From contig JABSPQ010000007.1 in NCBI GenBank assembly GCA_013214205.1, forward strand, positions 1 to 35,241: a DNA stretch of 35,241 nt. The letters run 5' to 3'. This document shows positions 16,327 to 25,954 of this stretch, in pieces. The first letter of the stretch is position 1. Each line of letters begins with the position of its first letter. The notes under the pieces were generated by a model that was given only the letters and a program-made list of their open reading frames with translations, did not search any database and was not told the DNA's origin. The DNA is from Flavobacteriales bacterium (GTDB lineage Bacteria; Bacteroidota; Bacteroidia; DT-38). The translations under genes were made by a program, and so were the position numbers.

Positions 16327-17144
16327 TTCGTTCGTTTAATCTTCTTAGAAATTTCTGATTCCATCTTATTCCAAACCTCTTTTGGCAACATGGGTTCCAT
16401 TAATTGGCCTACATAGTTTTGTGGCACTTTTTCCTTGATTCCTACTTGGTCTGGTTCTTCATCAGGACAAACATATGTTCCAAACATTAAATCCATTAAA
16501 GGTGAAATGTTGGCATAGTTTCCTGCATCCTTTTCTAAGTGGTGATGCCAGTGGTGGAGTGCAGGGCCCCCAATAATCATCTTAAGCGGACCAATGTTTA
16601 ATCTAACATTAGAATGAAGATAAATGGCCCAGATGCCTCTAAATGCGATTGCCCCTGCAATTGTTTCGAGCGGAAAGCCCATTATTGCTGCAGGCAGATT
16701 GATTAAGCCAATTGTGTAAATAGAATCTAGGGGATGTTCTCTATGCGCGGCTAGCCAATCGAGGTGTTGGGCGCTGTGGTGTACTTTGTGAAACCTCCAA
16801 AGGAAATCTACATTGTGTTGAAGCCTGTGTCCCCAATAAATTAAAAGGTCGCTGAAAAACAATACTTCAAAAACTTGGAGTGCCCAAGGTTGCGATTGTA
16901 CGGTTTGCTGAAAAGCGATTGGAATAATTTTGATTAAATAAATGCTGAAAAAATCTAGTGCCCAAATAACCAAACTGCTCCACAATAAATATTGACCTAG
17001 TAGAAAGCAGAGGTCTAACATCCAATGAGGTCGAAAGAAGCGCTGACCTTTTTTAGCAGGAAACACTTTTTCCATCGGCACAAAAATCAGCATCAAAAAA
17101 GCTATGCTTAATCCGGTTGCTTCCCAAAGATTTAAATCGTGCAT
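16323..17144 (-). CDS. Sterol desaturase / fatty acid hydroxylase family membrane protein
   Basis: The 273-residue protein has about four or five hydrophobic segments. It carries the histidine clusters that hold the di-iron centre: HRLQHN, HKVHHSAQH, then later HSN and HHWHHHLEKDAGNYAN. This is the FA_hydroxylase superfamily pattern (H-x3-H, H-x2-HH, H-x-x-HH). Members hydroxylate or desaturate lipids at the membrane using O2. In Bacteroidota most are uncharacterised, and the substrate (fatty acid, sphingolipid or carotenoid) cannot be told from sequence. The small anchored protein gene upstream ends 15 bp before its start, so the two may be co-transcribed. Confidence 0.85.
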   Translation of the reverse strand: MHDLNLWEATGLSIAFLMLIFVPMEKVFPAKKGQRFFRPHWMLDLCFLLGQYLLWSSLVIWALDFFSIYLIKIIPIAFQQTVQSQPWALQVFEVLFFSDLLIYWGHRLQHNVDFLWRFHKVHHSAQHLDWLAAHREHPLDSIYTIGLINLPAAIMGFPLETIAGAIAFRGIWAIYLHSNVRLNIGPLKMIIGGPALHHWHHHLEKDAGNYANISPLMDLMFGTYVCPDEEPDQVGIKEKVPQNYVGQLMEPMLPKEVWNKMESEISKKIKRTN

Positions 17145-17159
17145 CTATTTATTTTTGAT

Positions 17160-17702
17160 TTACTTATAGACGATTTTGATATTGGATACCTCCCACCTTT
17201 TGTAGTAATATAATTTTCCCTCTACATTGAGCGAATCTAATTTTGTGTATTCGGGTGGAACTAATTTTTCGTTGGGGTAAATGAGACGCATAGATTTAGA
17301 GCTGCGCATGTGGCTTTTGTAAAATTGGTTTTTCTCTGTAATTTCTTGGAGTAATTTATAGTAATCACTTGGCGCACTTTCGTTAAACACAGCCACAGAT
17401 GAGTCTTCGTAATGTTCTTCGACTATTGAAATATAGTTGTCGTAATCTTTTTTCGATTGGTTTTTTTCGTTTTCTAACCTTGTATTTATTATTTCGTCTG
17501 TCAAAATAAGTACTTTGGAAGAGGCAATACGGGTTTGGTGCACAGCAGAATCTGACGAGGTTTGGTTTAAAGCACTTCCGTTTGGACTCATTGGAAACGA
17601 GAAGCCATTGGCACCCCAATATCCGGCTCTGTAAGCAACAAAGCCAGTAATTAAACTAAAGAACAGGGCAAGGGTTAAGCCTTTTACAATGATGTTTCTC
17701 AT
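17160..17702 (-). CDS. Small membrane-anchored protein of unknown function
   Basis: The product has 180 residues. A hydrophobic N-terminal segment (GLTLALFFSLITGFVAYRAGYW) looks like a signal anchor or uncleaved signal peptide, followed by a Ser/Asn-rich linker (NGSALNQTSSDSAV). The remainder is charged and probably helical (residues about 70-130), then ends in a short beta-rich stretch (KLYYYKRWEVSNIKIVYK). I recognise no family. It sits between ClpB (downstream neighbour of its start by about 70 bp) and the hydroxylase-family gene (15 bp), on the same strand as both. Confidence 0.7.
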   Translation of the reverse strand: MRNIIVKGLTLALFFSLITGFVAYRAGYWGANGFSFPMSPNGSALNQTSSDSAVHQTRIASSKVLILTDEIINTRLENEKNQSKKDYDNYISIVEEHYEDSSVAVFNESAPSDYYKLLQEITEKNQFYKSHMRSSKSMRLIYPNEKLVPPEYTKLDSLNVEGKLYYYKRWEVSNIKIVYK

Positions 17703-17774
17703 AGGGGTAGCAATTATAGCTAAACCCTAAATTAAGGTTACTTATTGTAATGGACAGAAATATATCGCATGAAT

Positions 17775-20399
17775 TTAATTCAGTTGCGCTTCTTCCGTTT
17801 TGTTGATGGGCTTTCTAAACACGAATTGTTCGTCGAATACATCTAGTATAAGGTTCGCACCGTCGTCAACATTTCCTTTTAAGATTTCTTTAGACAGTTC
17901 GTTGAGTACTTTTTTCTGAATCAATCTTTTTATGGGGCGTGCTCCAAATTGTGGATCGTAGCCTTTTTCTACTAAATAATCGATTACCTCGTCGCTTGCC
18001 TTAATCGTGATTTTCTTATTCTCTAAGATCTTAGAAAGGTGCTCGATTTGAAGCATTACAATTTCCTTGATTTCGGCTTTGCCCAAGCGGTTAAAGATAA
18101 TTATGTCGTCAATTCTATTGATAAATTCGGGGCGCATGGTTTGCTTCATCAATAAATTAATGTCCTCTTTAATCTTCTCTAGCAATATGCTTTCATTGGC
18201 CACGTCCATTTGATCGTGTGCTGCTTCAATAATATCGGCGCCTAAGTTAGACGTCATGATAATAATGGTATTCTTAAAATCGGCAAGTCGGCCTTTGCTA
18301 TCGGTTAATCTGCCATCTTCTAAAACTTGCAACAGAATATTTAAAACAGCCGGATGCGCTTTTTCAATTTCATCTAACAAAATAATAGAGTAGGGGCGTC
18401 TTCTAATTGCTTCTGTAAGCTGTCCACCTTCATCGTAGCCGATATAGCCAGGAGGTGCACCAATTAATTTAGAAACGGAGTGCTGTTCTTGAAACTCGGT
18501 CATGTCGATGCGGGTAATTGCCTTTTCGTCGCTGAAAAGTAATTCTGCTAACGCTTTTGCTAATTCTGTTTTGCCGACGCCTGTAGTGCCCATAAAAACA
18601 AATGACCCAACAGGCCGTTTCCCGTCTTGCAAGCCCGCACGGCTAATTCTGATGGCATTAGAAACAGATTCTACTGCTTGATTTTGTCCGACTATTCTGT
18701 TTTTTAATTCATCTTCTAAATGAAGCAACTTCTCTTTTTCGGTTTCTATCAATTTAGTAACAGGAATTCCAGTCCATTTGGCAACAATGTCGGCAATGTC
18801 CTCGCTGTCTACTTCCTCCTTTAGCAATTGAGAATCTTGCTCTTGCAGCACCTTTACTTTGTCCTCGTGGTTTTTAAGCTCAGCTTCTTTTTCGATGATG
18901 GTACCATATCTTATCTCAGCTACTTTCGCTAAGTCGCCATCCCGTTCGGCTTGGTCTGCTTCGAATTTTAAGTTTTCTATTTCTTCTTTAAAAAACTGAA
19001 TGCCTTCGATGATGTCTTTTTCGTTTTGCCATTTGCTTTTCATGGCATCGCGTTCTTCTTGTAAATTGGCAATTGTTTCGTTGAGGGATTTGAGTTTCTT
19101 TTGATCCTTCTCCCTCTTAATTGCCTCTCTTTCGATTTCTAATTGTTTAATCTTCCTTTCAATCTCATCTAATTCCTCTGGCATCGAGTTGATGTCCATT
19201 CTTAACTTAGCTCCAGCTTCGTCAATTAAATCAATTGCTTTGTCGGGGAGTTGTCGCTCGGAAATGTAGCGCTGCGAAAGCTCTACTGCCGCAATAATGG
19301 CTTCGTCCTTAATTCTTACTTTGTGGTGCGACTCGTACTTCTCTTTAAGTCCTCTTAAAATAGAAATGGCATCTAGTGTATTGGGTTCTTCAATTAAAAC
19401 CTTCTGGAACCTTCTTTCTAGCGCTTTGTCTTTTTCGAAATACTTTTGATACTCATTTAAAGTAGTTGCACCAATAGCACGTAATTCGCCACGAGCTAAG
19501 GCAGGCTTTAAAATGTTTGCTGCATCCATAGCACCTTCGCCACCACCAGCACCAACCAGTGTGTGAATTTCGTCGATGAACAAAACGATTTCTCCGTTGG
19601 CGTCAACTACTTCTTTAATAACCGATTTAAGTCGCTCCTCGAACTCGCCTTTGTACTTGGCACCTGCAATTAAAGCACCCATATCGAGCGAGAAAAGTTG
19701 TTTTGACTTTAAATTATCGGGTACATCTTTGTTGATGATTCGGTGTGCAATTCCTTCGGCAATTGCGGTTTTGCCAACGCCGGGTTCTCCAATTAAAATA
19801 GGATTGTTTTTGGTTCGTCTAGAGATAATTCTGAGTACTCTTCTAATCTCTTCATCTCTTCCAATTACTGGATCGAGTTTGCCGCTTAACGCCAATTCGT
19901 TTAAGTTGATGGCGAATTTATTTAACGCATTGTACGTTTGTTCTGCATTGTTACTGTTCACTGTTGCTCCTTTTCGTAATTCTTTAATGGCTATTTTAAG
20001 GTCTTTTTCGTTAATTCCTGCATCTTTTAGCAGGTTTCCTGTATCGTCGGTTGCTTTTGTAAGTGCTAGCAATAAAATTTCTATCGATACAAATTCGTCT
20101 TGATGCTCTTTTGCAAAACTGTTGGCATTTAATAAGGTGTTGTTTGCGTTTGGCGAAAGGTATTGTTCTGGTGTATCCACCTTGGGCAACGATTCAATAA
20201 TTTTATCGAGTGCTGCAGTTACAATACTGGTTTTGGCACTTACTTTTTTTAGCAGAAAAGGAACAGCATTGTCGTCGACCGTAATAATCGCTTTTAATAT
20301 GTGCGCGTTTTCAATTGCTTGATTTTTGTTTTCAAGTGCAAGTTGTTGTGCTCTCTGAATCGCTTCTTGAGATTTGATGGTAAAGTTGTTCAAGTTCAT
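17775..20399 (-). CDS. clpB: ATP-dependent disaggregase ClpB
   Basis: The product has 874 residues. The order is: N-terminal Clp repeat domain (1 to about 145), AAA1 with Walker A GEPGVGKT (204-211) and Walker [10 protein letters not shown], the long coiled-coil M-domain (about 410-530: [20 protein letters not shown] and following heptads), AAA2 with Walker [10 protein letters not shown] near residue 610 and Walker [12 protein letters not shown], and the C-terminal small domain with [16 protein letters not shown]. The M-domain and the lack of a ClpP-binding IGF/L loop mark it as ClpB and not ClpA/ClpC. It works with DnaK to rescue aggregated proteins after heat stress. The 113-bp gap before it holds a CGACA-ATA-TGTCG dyad but no recognisable CIRCE element. 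Confidence 0.97.
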   Translation of the reverse strand: MNLNNFTIKSQEAIQRAQQLALENKNQAIENAHILKAIITVDDNAVPFLLKKVSAKTSIVTAALDKIIESLPKVDTPEQYLSPNANNTLLNANSFAKEHQDEFVSIEILLLALTKATDDTGNLLKDAGINEKDLKIAIKELRKGATVNSNNAEQTYNALNKFAINLNELALSGKLDPVIGRDEEIRRVLRIISRRTKNNPILIGEPGVGKTAIAEGIAHRIINKDVPDNLKSKQLFSLDMGALIAGAKYKGEFEERLKSVIKEVVDANGEIVLFIDEIHTLVGAGGGEGAMDAANILKPALARGELRAIGATTLNEYQKYFEKDKALERRFQKVLIEEPNTLDAISILRGLKEKYESHHKVRIKDEAIIAAVELSQRYISERQLPDKAIDLIDEAGAKLRMDINSMPEELDEIERKIKQLEIEREAIKREKDQKKLKSLNETIANLQEERDAMKSKWQNEKDIIEGIQFFKEEIENLKFEADQAERDGDLAKVAEIRYGTIIEKEAELKNHEDKVKVLQEQDSQLLKEEVDSEDIADIVAKWTGIPVTKLIETEKEKLLHLEDELKNRIVGQNQAVESVSNAIRISRAGLQDGKRPVGSFVFMGTTGVGKTELAKALAELLFSDEKAITRIDMTEFQEQHSVSKLIGAPPGYIGYDEGGQLTEAIRRRPYSIILLDEIEKAHPAVLNILLQVLEDGRLTDSKGRLADFKNTIIIMTSNLGADIIEAAHDQMDVANESILLEKIKEDINLLMKQTMRPEFINRIDDIIIFNRLGKAEIKEIVMLQIEHLSKILENKKITIKASDEVIDYLVEKGYDPQFGARPIKRLIQKKVLNELSKEILKGNVDDGANLILDVFDEQFVFRKPINKTEEAQLN

Positions 20400-20465
20400 A
20401 AAAAGGTATTTCGGTTCTTTTCATAAGGTCAAACAGTTTGCCACGAATAAATGTGTGGAATAAAA

Positions 20466-20478
20466 CGACAATATGTCG
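20466..20478. other. CGACA-ATA-TGTCG dyad between the NlpC/P60 gene and clpB
   Basis: Perfect 5-bp arms. On the minus strand it is followed by TTTT, so it could be a weak terminator for the NlpC/P60 transcript. It could equally be an operator for clpB. It is too short to be sure. Confidence 0.3.
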
Positions 20479-20512
20479 CTTGGAACCAATGTTTAATGCC
20501 AGTATGGCTGAT

Positions 20513-21286
20513 TCATGCGAGTCTTCGGATACTATGAAGTGTGTGGGTGTAATCCTTAAGGTCTTCGCTTTTGATGCCTTTTTTGTCCATCTTGTTGATT
20601 TTAACAACGCCCGAAGCATGCAAGATCTCCTTGTTTTTGAGAATGATTCCAACATGAGTGATTTTGTCTTCCTCATTATTAAAGAAAGCTAAATCACCAG
20701 GTTCCGATTCGTCGAGTGTGTTGATTTTAGTGCCTTCTAAAACTTGTTCCTTTGCATCACGACTAATCTTAATGTTACAGATTTTATATACCATCTGGGT
20801 TAAGCCAGAGCAATCAATCCCAAATAACGATTTGCCTCCCCATAAATATGGTGCTCCAAGATACATACGTGCTACTTCCGTAATTTTGGTTTTGTCAAAA
20901 GTGTTTTCTTCGTTGTAGCTGGTTCTTAATGCATACTTTTCTTCAGATACAACGCATTGCATTCCATCGAAAAAAGGTAAAGTGCTTCCTAAAGGAATTG
21001 GGAAGTTAGCATTGTCTTTGGTCATCCACCAAATTAAATGGTAGGCAACCGGATGTTGTTTGTTGTCTAAATCAATGTAATCGAACTTAGTAATAGAAGT
21101 AACTTGCTTGGTATCTATCCAGCCTATATAACCGTCGTATCCTAATTTGATTTTGGTCCAACCATTTTCAGCTTCAAGAATGGCATAATGATCTCCGAAA
21201 AGCAACTGAGTAATCATTTCTTTTGTATCTCCCTGTTCGCTTCGAACCGGTATCATACTTAACGCTGCAATTCCGTATTCCATCAT
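20513..21286 (-). CDS. NlpC/P60 cysteine peptidase (YkfC-like, SH3 domains)
   Basis: The product has 257 residues. The N-terminal half has two SH3b-like segments (GWTKIKLGYDGYIGWIDTKQV at about 42-62). The C-terminal half is the NlpC/P60 domain: YLWGGKSLFGIDCSGLTQ with nucleophile Cys159, HVGIIL with His211 and ILHASG with His223. This arrangement matches dipeptidyl-peptidase VI / YkfC, which cleaves D-Glu-diamino acid bonds in released murein peptides. There is no signal peptide, which fits cytoplasmic recycling of peptidoglycan fragments. The thiolase stop lies 6 bp upstream of its start, so the two are probably one transcript. MMEY offers two adjacent ATG starts, which differ by one residue. 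Confidence 0.88.
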   Translation of the reverse strand: MMEYGIAALSMIPVRSEQGDTKEMITQLLFGDHYAILEAENGWTKIKLGYDGYIGWIDTKQVTSITKFDYIDLDNKQHPVAYHLIWWMTKDNANFPIPLGSTLPFFDGMQCVVSEEKYALRTSYNEENTFDKTKITEVARMYLGAPYLWGGKSLFGIDCSGLTQMVYKICNIKISRDAKEQVLEGTKINTLDESEPGDLAFFNNEEDKITHVGIILKNKEILHASGVVKINKMDKKGIKSEDLKDYTHTLHSIRRLA

Positions 21287-21292
21287 TGAGTA

Positions 21293-22471
21293 TTATATTA
21301 TCTCTATTACCATAGCCGAGGCGCCACCGCCTCCATTACAAATTCCGGCAACTCCAATTTTGCCATTGTTCTGATTTAGAACGTTGATCAAAGTAACAAT
21401 AATTCTAGCTCCCGAACAACCCAACGGATGTCCTAAAGAAACGGCTCCACCGTTAACGTTAACGGTCGATGAATCAATCTTGAGTATCTGATTGTTAGCT
21501 AGTGATACTACTGAGAAGGCTTCGTTGATTTCAAAGTAATCTACGTCGTCGATTGTGATATTTGCCTTCTTTAAAGCAATCGGAATCGCTTTTGAAGGTG
21601 CAGTTGTAAACCTAACAGGTTCTTGAGCAGCATCTGCATACGATTTTATTTTCGCAATTGGCGTAAGACCAAGGGATTCAGCCTTCTCTTTGCTCATCAT
21701 AACAACCGCTGCAGCGCCATCGCTTAATGTAGATGCATTTGCTGCTGTAACAGTTCCGTCTTTTTTAAATACAGCTCTTAGCGTTGGAATTTTTTCGAGT
21801 TTAATGTTCGTAAACTCTTCGTCTGTATCAACAATAATTGGATCACCTCTTCTTTGAGGTACTTCAACCGGAATAATTTCATCTTTAAATTTACCTGCAT
21901 CCCAAGCTTCTGCCGATCTTTTGTAAGATTCTGTCGCAAATTTATCTTGATCTTCTCTTGTAATGTTGCATTCTTCTGCACACAACTCGGCTGCCAAACC
22001 CATGTGGTTTTTATCGTAAGCATCGGTGAGGCCATCGTTTACTAAACCGTCGATAATGCTTCCGTTGCCCAATCTATACCCGTTTCTAGCTTTATCAAGG
22101 TAATAAGGAACGGCCGACATATTCTCCATGCCACCTGCAATTACTACATCGTTATCGCCAGCTAAAATAGATTGTGCTCCAATGGCTATTGATTTCATAC
22201 CCGATGCGCAAACTTTATTTATTGTTGTACATGGAACAGATTCGCTGAGGCCAGCTTTAATTGCAGCTTGCCTTGCAGGAGCCTGACCAACATTTGCTTG
22301 CAACACATTTCCCATAAAAACTTCGTCAACTTCTTTAGCGTCCATTCCGGCTTTTTCAATTGCGCCTTTAATCGCAATTGCACCTAAACCTGGTGCCGAC
22401 ACACTAGAAAGTTTTCCACCAAAACTACCCATTGGGGTTCTAACTGCTGATATTAGGAAAATCTCTTTCAT
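21293..22471 (-). CDS. Acetyl-CoA C-acyltransferase (thiolase)
   Basis: The product has 392 residues, the normal length of a degradative/biosynthetic thiolase. Catalytic residues are visible: Cys88 in NKVCASGMKS (acyl carrier), NEAFSVVSL near residue 310 (substrate Asn and following), and GHPLGCSGARI near 345-355 with the catalytic His. The final Cys of the family is in GICNGGGGAS. Reactions are acetoacetyl-CoA formation or cleavage, or beta-ketoacyl-CoA thiolysis; acetyl-CoA acetyltransferase is the usual annotation for this length and motif set. It is followed after 6 bp by the NlpC/P60 gene, with no obvious shared function. A TACCTTTG -7 box lies about 46 bp upstream. Confidence 0.93.
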   Translation of the reverse strand: MKEIFLISAVRTPMGSFGGKLSSVSAPGLGAIAIKGAIEKAGMDAKEVDEVFMGNVLQANVGQAPARQAAIKAGLSESVPCTTINKVCASGMKSIAIGAQSILAGDNDVVIAGGMENMSAVPYYLDKARNGYRLGNGSIIDGLVNDGLTDAYDKNHMGLAAELCAEECNITREDQDKFATESYKRSAEAWDAGKFKDEIIPVEVPQRRGDPIIVDTDEEFTNIKLEKIPTLRAVFKKDGTVTAANASTLSDGAAAVVMMSKEKAESLGLTPIAKIKSYADAAQEPVRFTTAPSKAIPIALKKANITIDDVDYFEINEAFSVVSLANNQILKIDSSTVNVNGGAVSLGHPLGCSGARIIVTLINVLNQNNGKIGVAGICNGGGGASAMVIEII

Positions 22472-22517
22472 GATTAATTCGTTGTAAATGTTTGTAAATA
22501 AATGGCAACCTTCGTTT

Positions 22518-22525
22518 CAAAGGTA
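22518..22525 (-). promoter_or_regulatory. -7 box of the thiolase gene
   Basis: TACCTTTG on the minus strand matches TAnnTTTG, 46 bp before the ATG. No clear TTTG is found 18-20 bp further upstream, so support is partial. Confidence 0.45.
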
Positions 22526-22617
22526 TAATAATAAAGCTATTTTGCACACGACGATTATGCGTTGTTAAGCCATTTTAAATACGGTTAGATTGCATATTTT
22601 CGTAGAATAATCGATTT

Positions 22618-24732
22618 ATGAAAAAAATATTCTCTTTTATATCAGAAAGGCATGAAAGTATTTTCAAAATAGCCCTTTTTGTATTCACAATAACTTTTAT
22701 TGTTTTTTTATTCCCTAAGGAAGGAAAATTCAAATTTGAGTATCAAAAAGGCTTGCCTTGGTCTCACGCCGACCTAATTGCTCCTTTTCCGTTTGCAATT
22801 AATAAGGCATCCGACGAAATTATTGTTGAGCAAAGTAACATACGGCTCAGTGCAACGGATCACTTTAGGAGAGATGCATCTGCTTACAACAAGGCGCTGG
22901 AAAAGTTTAAAGATGAGTTAAGCAGAAAAATTTACGGAAATAATGGGGGCAACGAGAACAATGCTCCCAAGCGAAGACAAGTAGATAAATTTAATGCTGA
23001 TTACTTGGTAGGTGCCGATTTGTTAAGAAAGCTATATGAAACAGGGATTGTACAGGTAAGCGGAAAAACGGAGAATATGCATCCGGCAACCCCGATAATA
23101 ATACTTACCAATAGTTTAGCAGAGGATGTGCTTTTTGGTGACTTATATACTGTTACACAGGCGCAAGAGTTTATTGTAGATAGCCTTAACAGACTCAGAA
23201 ATAGCAGAGTTTTGAAAACGAGGGTGTCGCAATGTTTGGAAAGTTCGATTGTTCAGAATGTAAAATACGATGAGGAAATCACTATAAAGATTCTGGAGAA
23301 AGCAATAGATAAAGTTTCTCTTAGCAGAGGAATGGTGAAGAAAGGGGAGTTAATTATCTCTAAAGGCGAGGTGGTTGATGAAGAGAAGTTTTTGGTACTC
23401 GAATCTATTCGAACAGAAATTGAAGACGAATTAGGAAGTGCCGAAAGCTACAGGTACATCTTGCTGGGGCAGATAATTTTGGTTTCGTTGGCAATGAGTA
23501 TTCTTGGGCTTTATCTTGTTATTTATAGAAAAGACATTACACGAGACACCAGTAAGGTTGTTTTCTTGCTTTTACTTATTGTACTTATCGTTTTGGCAAC
23601 TGCAATGCTTTCTAAACTCGAATTGGTTTTTGATTCTATCAGTATTTATGTGGTCCCATTTTGCTTGGTACCCATTATTACAAGGGCTTTCTTCGACTCT
23701 GTACTGGCATTTTTCTTATACATAGTAACCATTATGATTACTGGTTTCCTTGCACCAAATGGATTCGAGTTTGTATTTGTTCAGCTAGTTACGGGGATGA
23801 TTGCCATTTTTAGCATTGTTCACTTAAGAGCCAGATCGCAGTTGTTTATCGCATCGGGGCTTATTATTGTTGTTTATTCGTTGGTTTATTTCGGAATTAA
23901 TGTAATACAAGAAGGCAGCGTTAAAAGTATCTCATGGATCAACTTTGTTTGGTTTGCAGGCAGCGGGTTACTTTCCTTATTAGCAACGCCATTTATTTAT
24001 TTGTTCGAAAAGATCTTCGGATTTATGTCGGATGTTACCCTGATGGAACTGAGTGATACCAACAACAAACTATTAAGGCGGTTGGCGGAGCAAGCACCTG
24101 GAACGTTTCAACATTCGATGCAAGTAGCAAATTTAGCAGAGCCAGCCGTGCATGAAATAGGAGGATCAACCTTATTGGTAAGGGCAGGGGCTTATTACCA
24201 CGATATTGGTAAAATTATGAATCCGATGTACTTTATAGAGAATCAAACATCAGATGTAAATCCGCACGACGAACTAACAAGTGAGGAAAGTTCGAAAATT
24301 ATTATTGATCACGTAATTGATGGGATTGAATTGGCAAGAAAGGCTAATCTGCCCGATCAAATAATTGATTTTATAAGAACGCATCACGGAACAACAACTA
24401 CAGAATATTTTTATAGAAAGTATAAACAAGACCATCCAGAGGAAGAAGTTGACGCAGATATGTTCAGATATCATGGTCCAAAACCATATTCTAAGGAAAC
24501 TTCGGTGTTAATGATGGCAGATTCTGTTGAAGCCGCATCAAAAAGTTTATCAAATCATTCGGAAGAATCTATTGCAAATTTAGTTGATGGAATTATTGAA
24601 AATCATATTTCTGATGAGCAATTTTCTAACGCAGACATTACATTTCAGGACATTACAATAATTAAAAAGATGTTTAAGAAAAAGCTAATGAGCATTTATC
24701 ATGTCCGAATTAGTTACCCCGACAAAAATTAG
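22618..24732 (+). CDS. pgpH: 7TM-HD phosphohydrolase, PgpH-type c-di-AMP phosphodiesterase
   Basis: The product has 704 residues. A first membrane segment (about 14-32) is followed by an extracytoplasmic 7TMR-HDED domain to about residue 275, containing SRGMVKKGELIISKGEVVDEE, typical of the family. About seven membrane helices (about 280-460) come next, then a cytoplasmic HD domain: FQHSMQVANLAEPAV with His499, AYYHDIGKI with His528/Asp529, RTHHGTTTT with the next His pair, and MMADSVEAASKSL with the final Asp. This is the PgpH/YqfF architecture, which hydrolyses c-di-AMP to pApA and is linked to osmotic and envelope control. All metal ligands are present. It stands alone on the plus strand, divergent from the thiolase, with no diadenylate cyclase gene nearby. 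Confidence 0.92.
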   Translation: MKKIFSFISERHESIFKIALFVFTITFIVFLFPKEGKFKFEYQKGLPWSHADLIAPFPFAINKASDEIIVEQSNIRLSATDHFRRDASAYNKALEKFKDELSRKIYGNNGGNENNAPKRRQVDKFNADYLVGADLLRKLYETGIVQVSGKTENMHPATPIIILTNSLAEDVLFGDLYTVTQAQEFIVDSLNRLRNSRVLKTRVSQCLESSIVQNVKYDEEITIKILEKAIDKVSLSRGMVKKGELIISKGEVVDEEKFLVLESIRTEIEDELGSAESYRYILLGQIILVSLAMSILGLYLVIYRKDITRDTSKVVFLLLLIVLIVLATAMLSKLELVFDSISIYVVPFCLVPIITRAFFDSVLAFFLYIVTIMITGFLAPNGFEFVFVQLVTGMIAIFSIVHLRARSQLFIASGLIIVVYSLVYFGINVIQEGSVKSISWINFVWFAGSGLLSLLATPFIYLFEKIFGFMSDVTLMELSDTNNKLLRRLAEQAPGTFQHSMQVANLAEPAVHEIGGSTLLVRAGAYYHDIGKIMNPMYFIENQTSDVNPHDELTSEESSKIIIDHVIDGIELARKANLPDQIIDFIRTHHGTTTTEYFYRKYKQDHPEEEVDADMFRYHGPKPYSKETSVLMMADSVEAASKSLSNHSEESIANLVDGIIENHISDEQFSNADITFQDITIIKKMFKKKLMSIYHVRISYPDKN

Positions 24733-24809
24733 TTGTTTATACTGGTAACCACAATCATTAAAGTATCGTAAAAATCTTACCTCACGCTATTAGAATTGGA
24801 ATGTTTTTA

Positions 24810-24817
24810 TACATTTG
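24810..24817 (+). promoter_or_regulatory. -7 box of tRNA-Ser
   Basis: TACATTTG ends 12 bp before the mature tRNA, exactly as in the tRNA-His gene. A good -33 element is not evident at 18-20 bp upstream. Confidence 0.55.
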
Positions 24818-24829
24818 CAGGGATTTTTA

Positions 24830-24918
<89 letters not shown>

Positions 24919-24955
24919 AAAGTATGTGAGAAAGATTAATAAATTAAAAAATATT

Positions 24956-25810
24956 ATGAATTTGAATACCGTTAAAAAATTAATTCACCTCGCTATCGTA
25001 GGTAGCGCAATTGTTATTGCTACTGGTTGTGGTGGTGAAGAGCATGTTGAAGAAATAGAAGAGATTAATTATGACAGAGATTCTGTATTAGCCGCAGGCT
25101 ATGAAGAAGAGCTGGTTAACATTAGATCTAGTATCCAAGAGTCTTCGCATTTGTACCAAATGATTTCGGAAGCTGGTTTTAGCTACGATAATAGCTTGTT
25201 GAATTCTGAAAGTAAGGCATCTGGTTACTCTACCAACAAACAAAAAGCTTTAGGGTTAGGTGTTTATTGTTCGGATGTAAGTTATTCTACAGTTTACGGA
25301 CAATCTCAAGATGCTTTAAATGGATTGAAATCTGTTTTTATTCTTGCTAAAGGATTGGGTTTAGATGGTACTTTCGATGAGAAATTACTTTCTGAATTGG
25401 CTGAAAGTGGCAGTGACAGCACTGTTAATAAAGCAAATGTTTTAACTAAAACCTACGCCAAGGCAGAACGTCAAATGCACTCTAACGATAGAGCGCGGTT
25501 AGCTACTATTATGGTAGTAGGCGGTTGGGTTGAAGGATTGTTTTTATCTACATCGGCTTTAAAAAGCGGTGGTGGAGAAAGTAACCCTACTATGAGATTG
25601 AGTTTGTGGAACCATGCATTTAGCTACAAAAGCGTGATACAGATGTTAAACATTTTTAAGGACAACGCAGATTGCCAAGCTTTAAAAGTGGAATTGGAAA
25701 AAGTAAAGGTTCCTGTTTATGCAATGATAAATACGCAAGGGAAGTATAACCCAGAGCATTTAAGTGCATTGCACGAAGCTGTTAAAGAACTAAGAAAGAC
25801 GATATTGTAA
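24956..25810 (+). CDS. Lipoprotein of unknown function, Bacteroidota-type
   Basis: The product has 284 residues from the ATG at 24956. An upstream GTG (24926) is in frame but would start 8 bases after tRNA-Ser and add unrelated residues before the signal, so I reject it. The signal peptide runs through VKKLIHLAIVGSAIVIATGC, with the lipobox Cys, followed by an acidic stretch (GGEEHVEEIEE). The rest is mostly helical. It includes LGLGVYCSDVSYSTVYGQSQ and ALNGLKSVFILAKGLGLDG, segments resembling uncharacterised Bacteroidota lipoproteins, and a GGWVEGLFLS helix. No catalytic motif is seen. It may be co-transcribed with tRNA-Ser and is closed by a strong terminator. Confidence 0.8.
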   Translation: MNLNTVKKLIHLAIVGSAIVIATGCGGEEHVEEIEEINYDRDSVLAAGYEEELVNIRSSIQESSHLYQMISEAGFSYDNSLLNSESKASGYSTNKQKALGLGVYCSDVSYSTVYGQSQDALNGLKSVFILAKGLGLDGTFDEKLLSELAESGSDSTVNKANVLTKTYAKAERQMHSNDRARLATIMVVGGWVEGLFLSTSALKSGGGESNPTMRLSLWNHAFSYKSVIQMLNIFKDNADCQALKVELEKVKVPVYAMINTQGKYNPEHLSALHEAVKELRKTIL

Positions 25811-25831
25811 AAAGTATTGCTAAAGAAATAG

Positions 25832-25866
25832 AAAAGGTCGTTATCATTGATAACGACCTTTTTTTT
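25832..25866 (+). terminator. Rho-independent terminator after the lipoprotein gene
   Basis: GGTCGTTATC (25836-25845), a three-base loop (ATT) and GATAACGACC (25849-25858) form a perfect 10-bp stem. A-rich sequence precedes it and eight T follow. Confidence 0.92.
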
Positions 25867-25954
25867 GATCCTATAATCTCAAGATCTAATATCCTTGCAA
25901 TATCAAGAGATTGATGCATGTTCGTTTTAAGATTATATTATCTTCGCAACCCTT

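Noticed and set aside
19576-20103. 175-residue plus-strand ORF within clpB.
   Set aside because: It is the antisense shadow of the ClpB AAA1 region. Long antisense frames are common in conserved genes.
20332-20676. Minus-strand 114-residue ORF covering the NlpC/P60-clpB gap.
   Set aside because: It overlaps the coding ends of both real genes in another frame, is rich in Arg, Ser and Thr, and has no domain.
24926-24955. GTG start for the lipoprotein 8 bp after tRNA-Ser.
   Set aside because: It would place ten residues before a normal signal that starts at ATG 24956.
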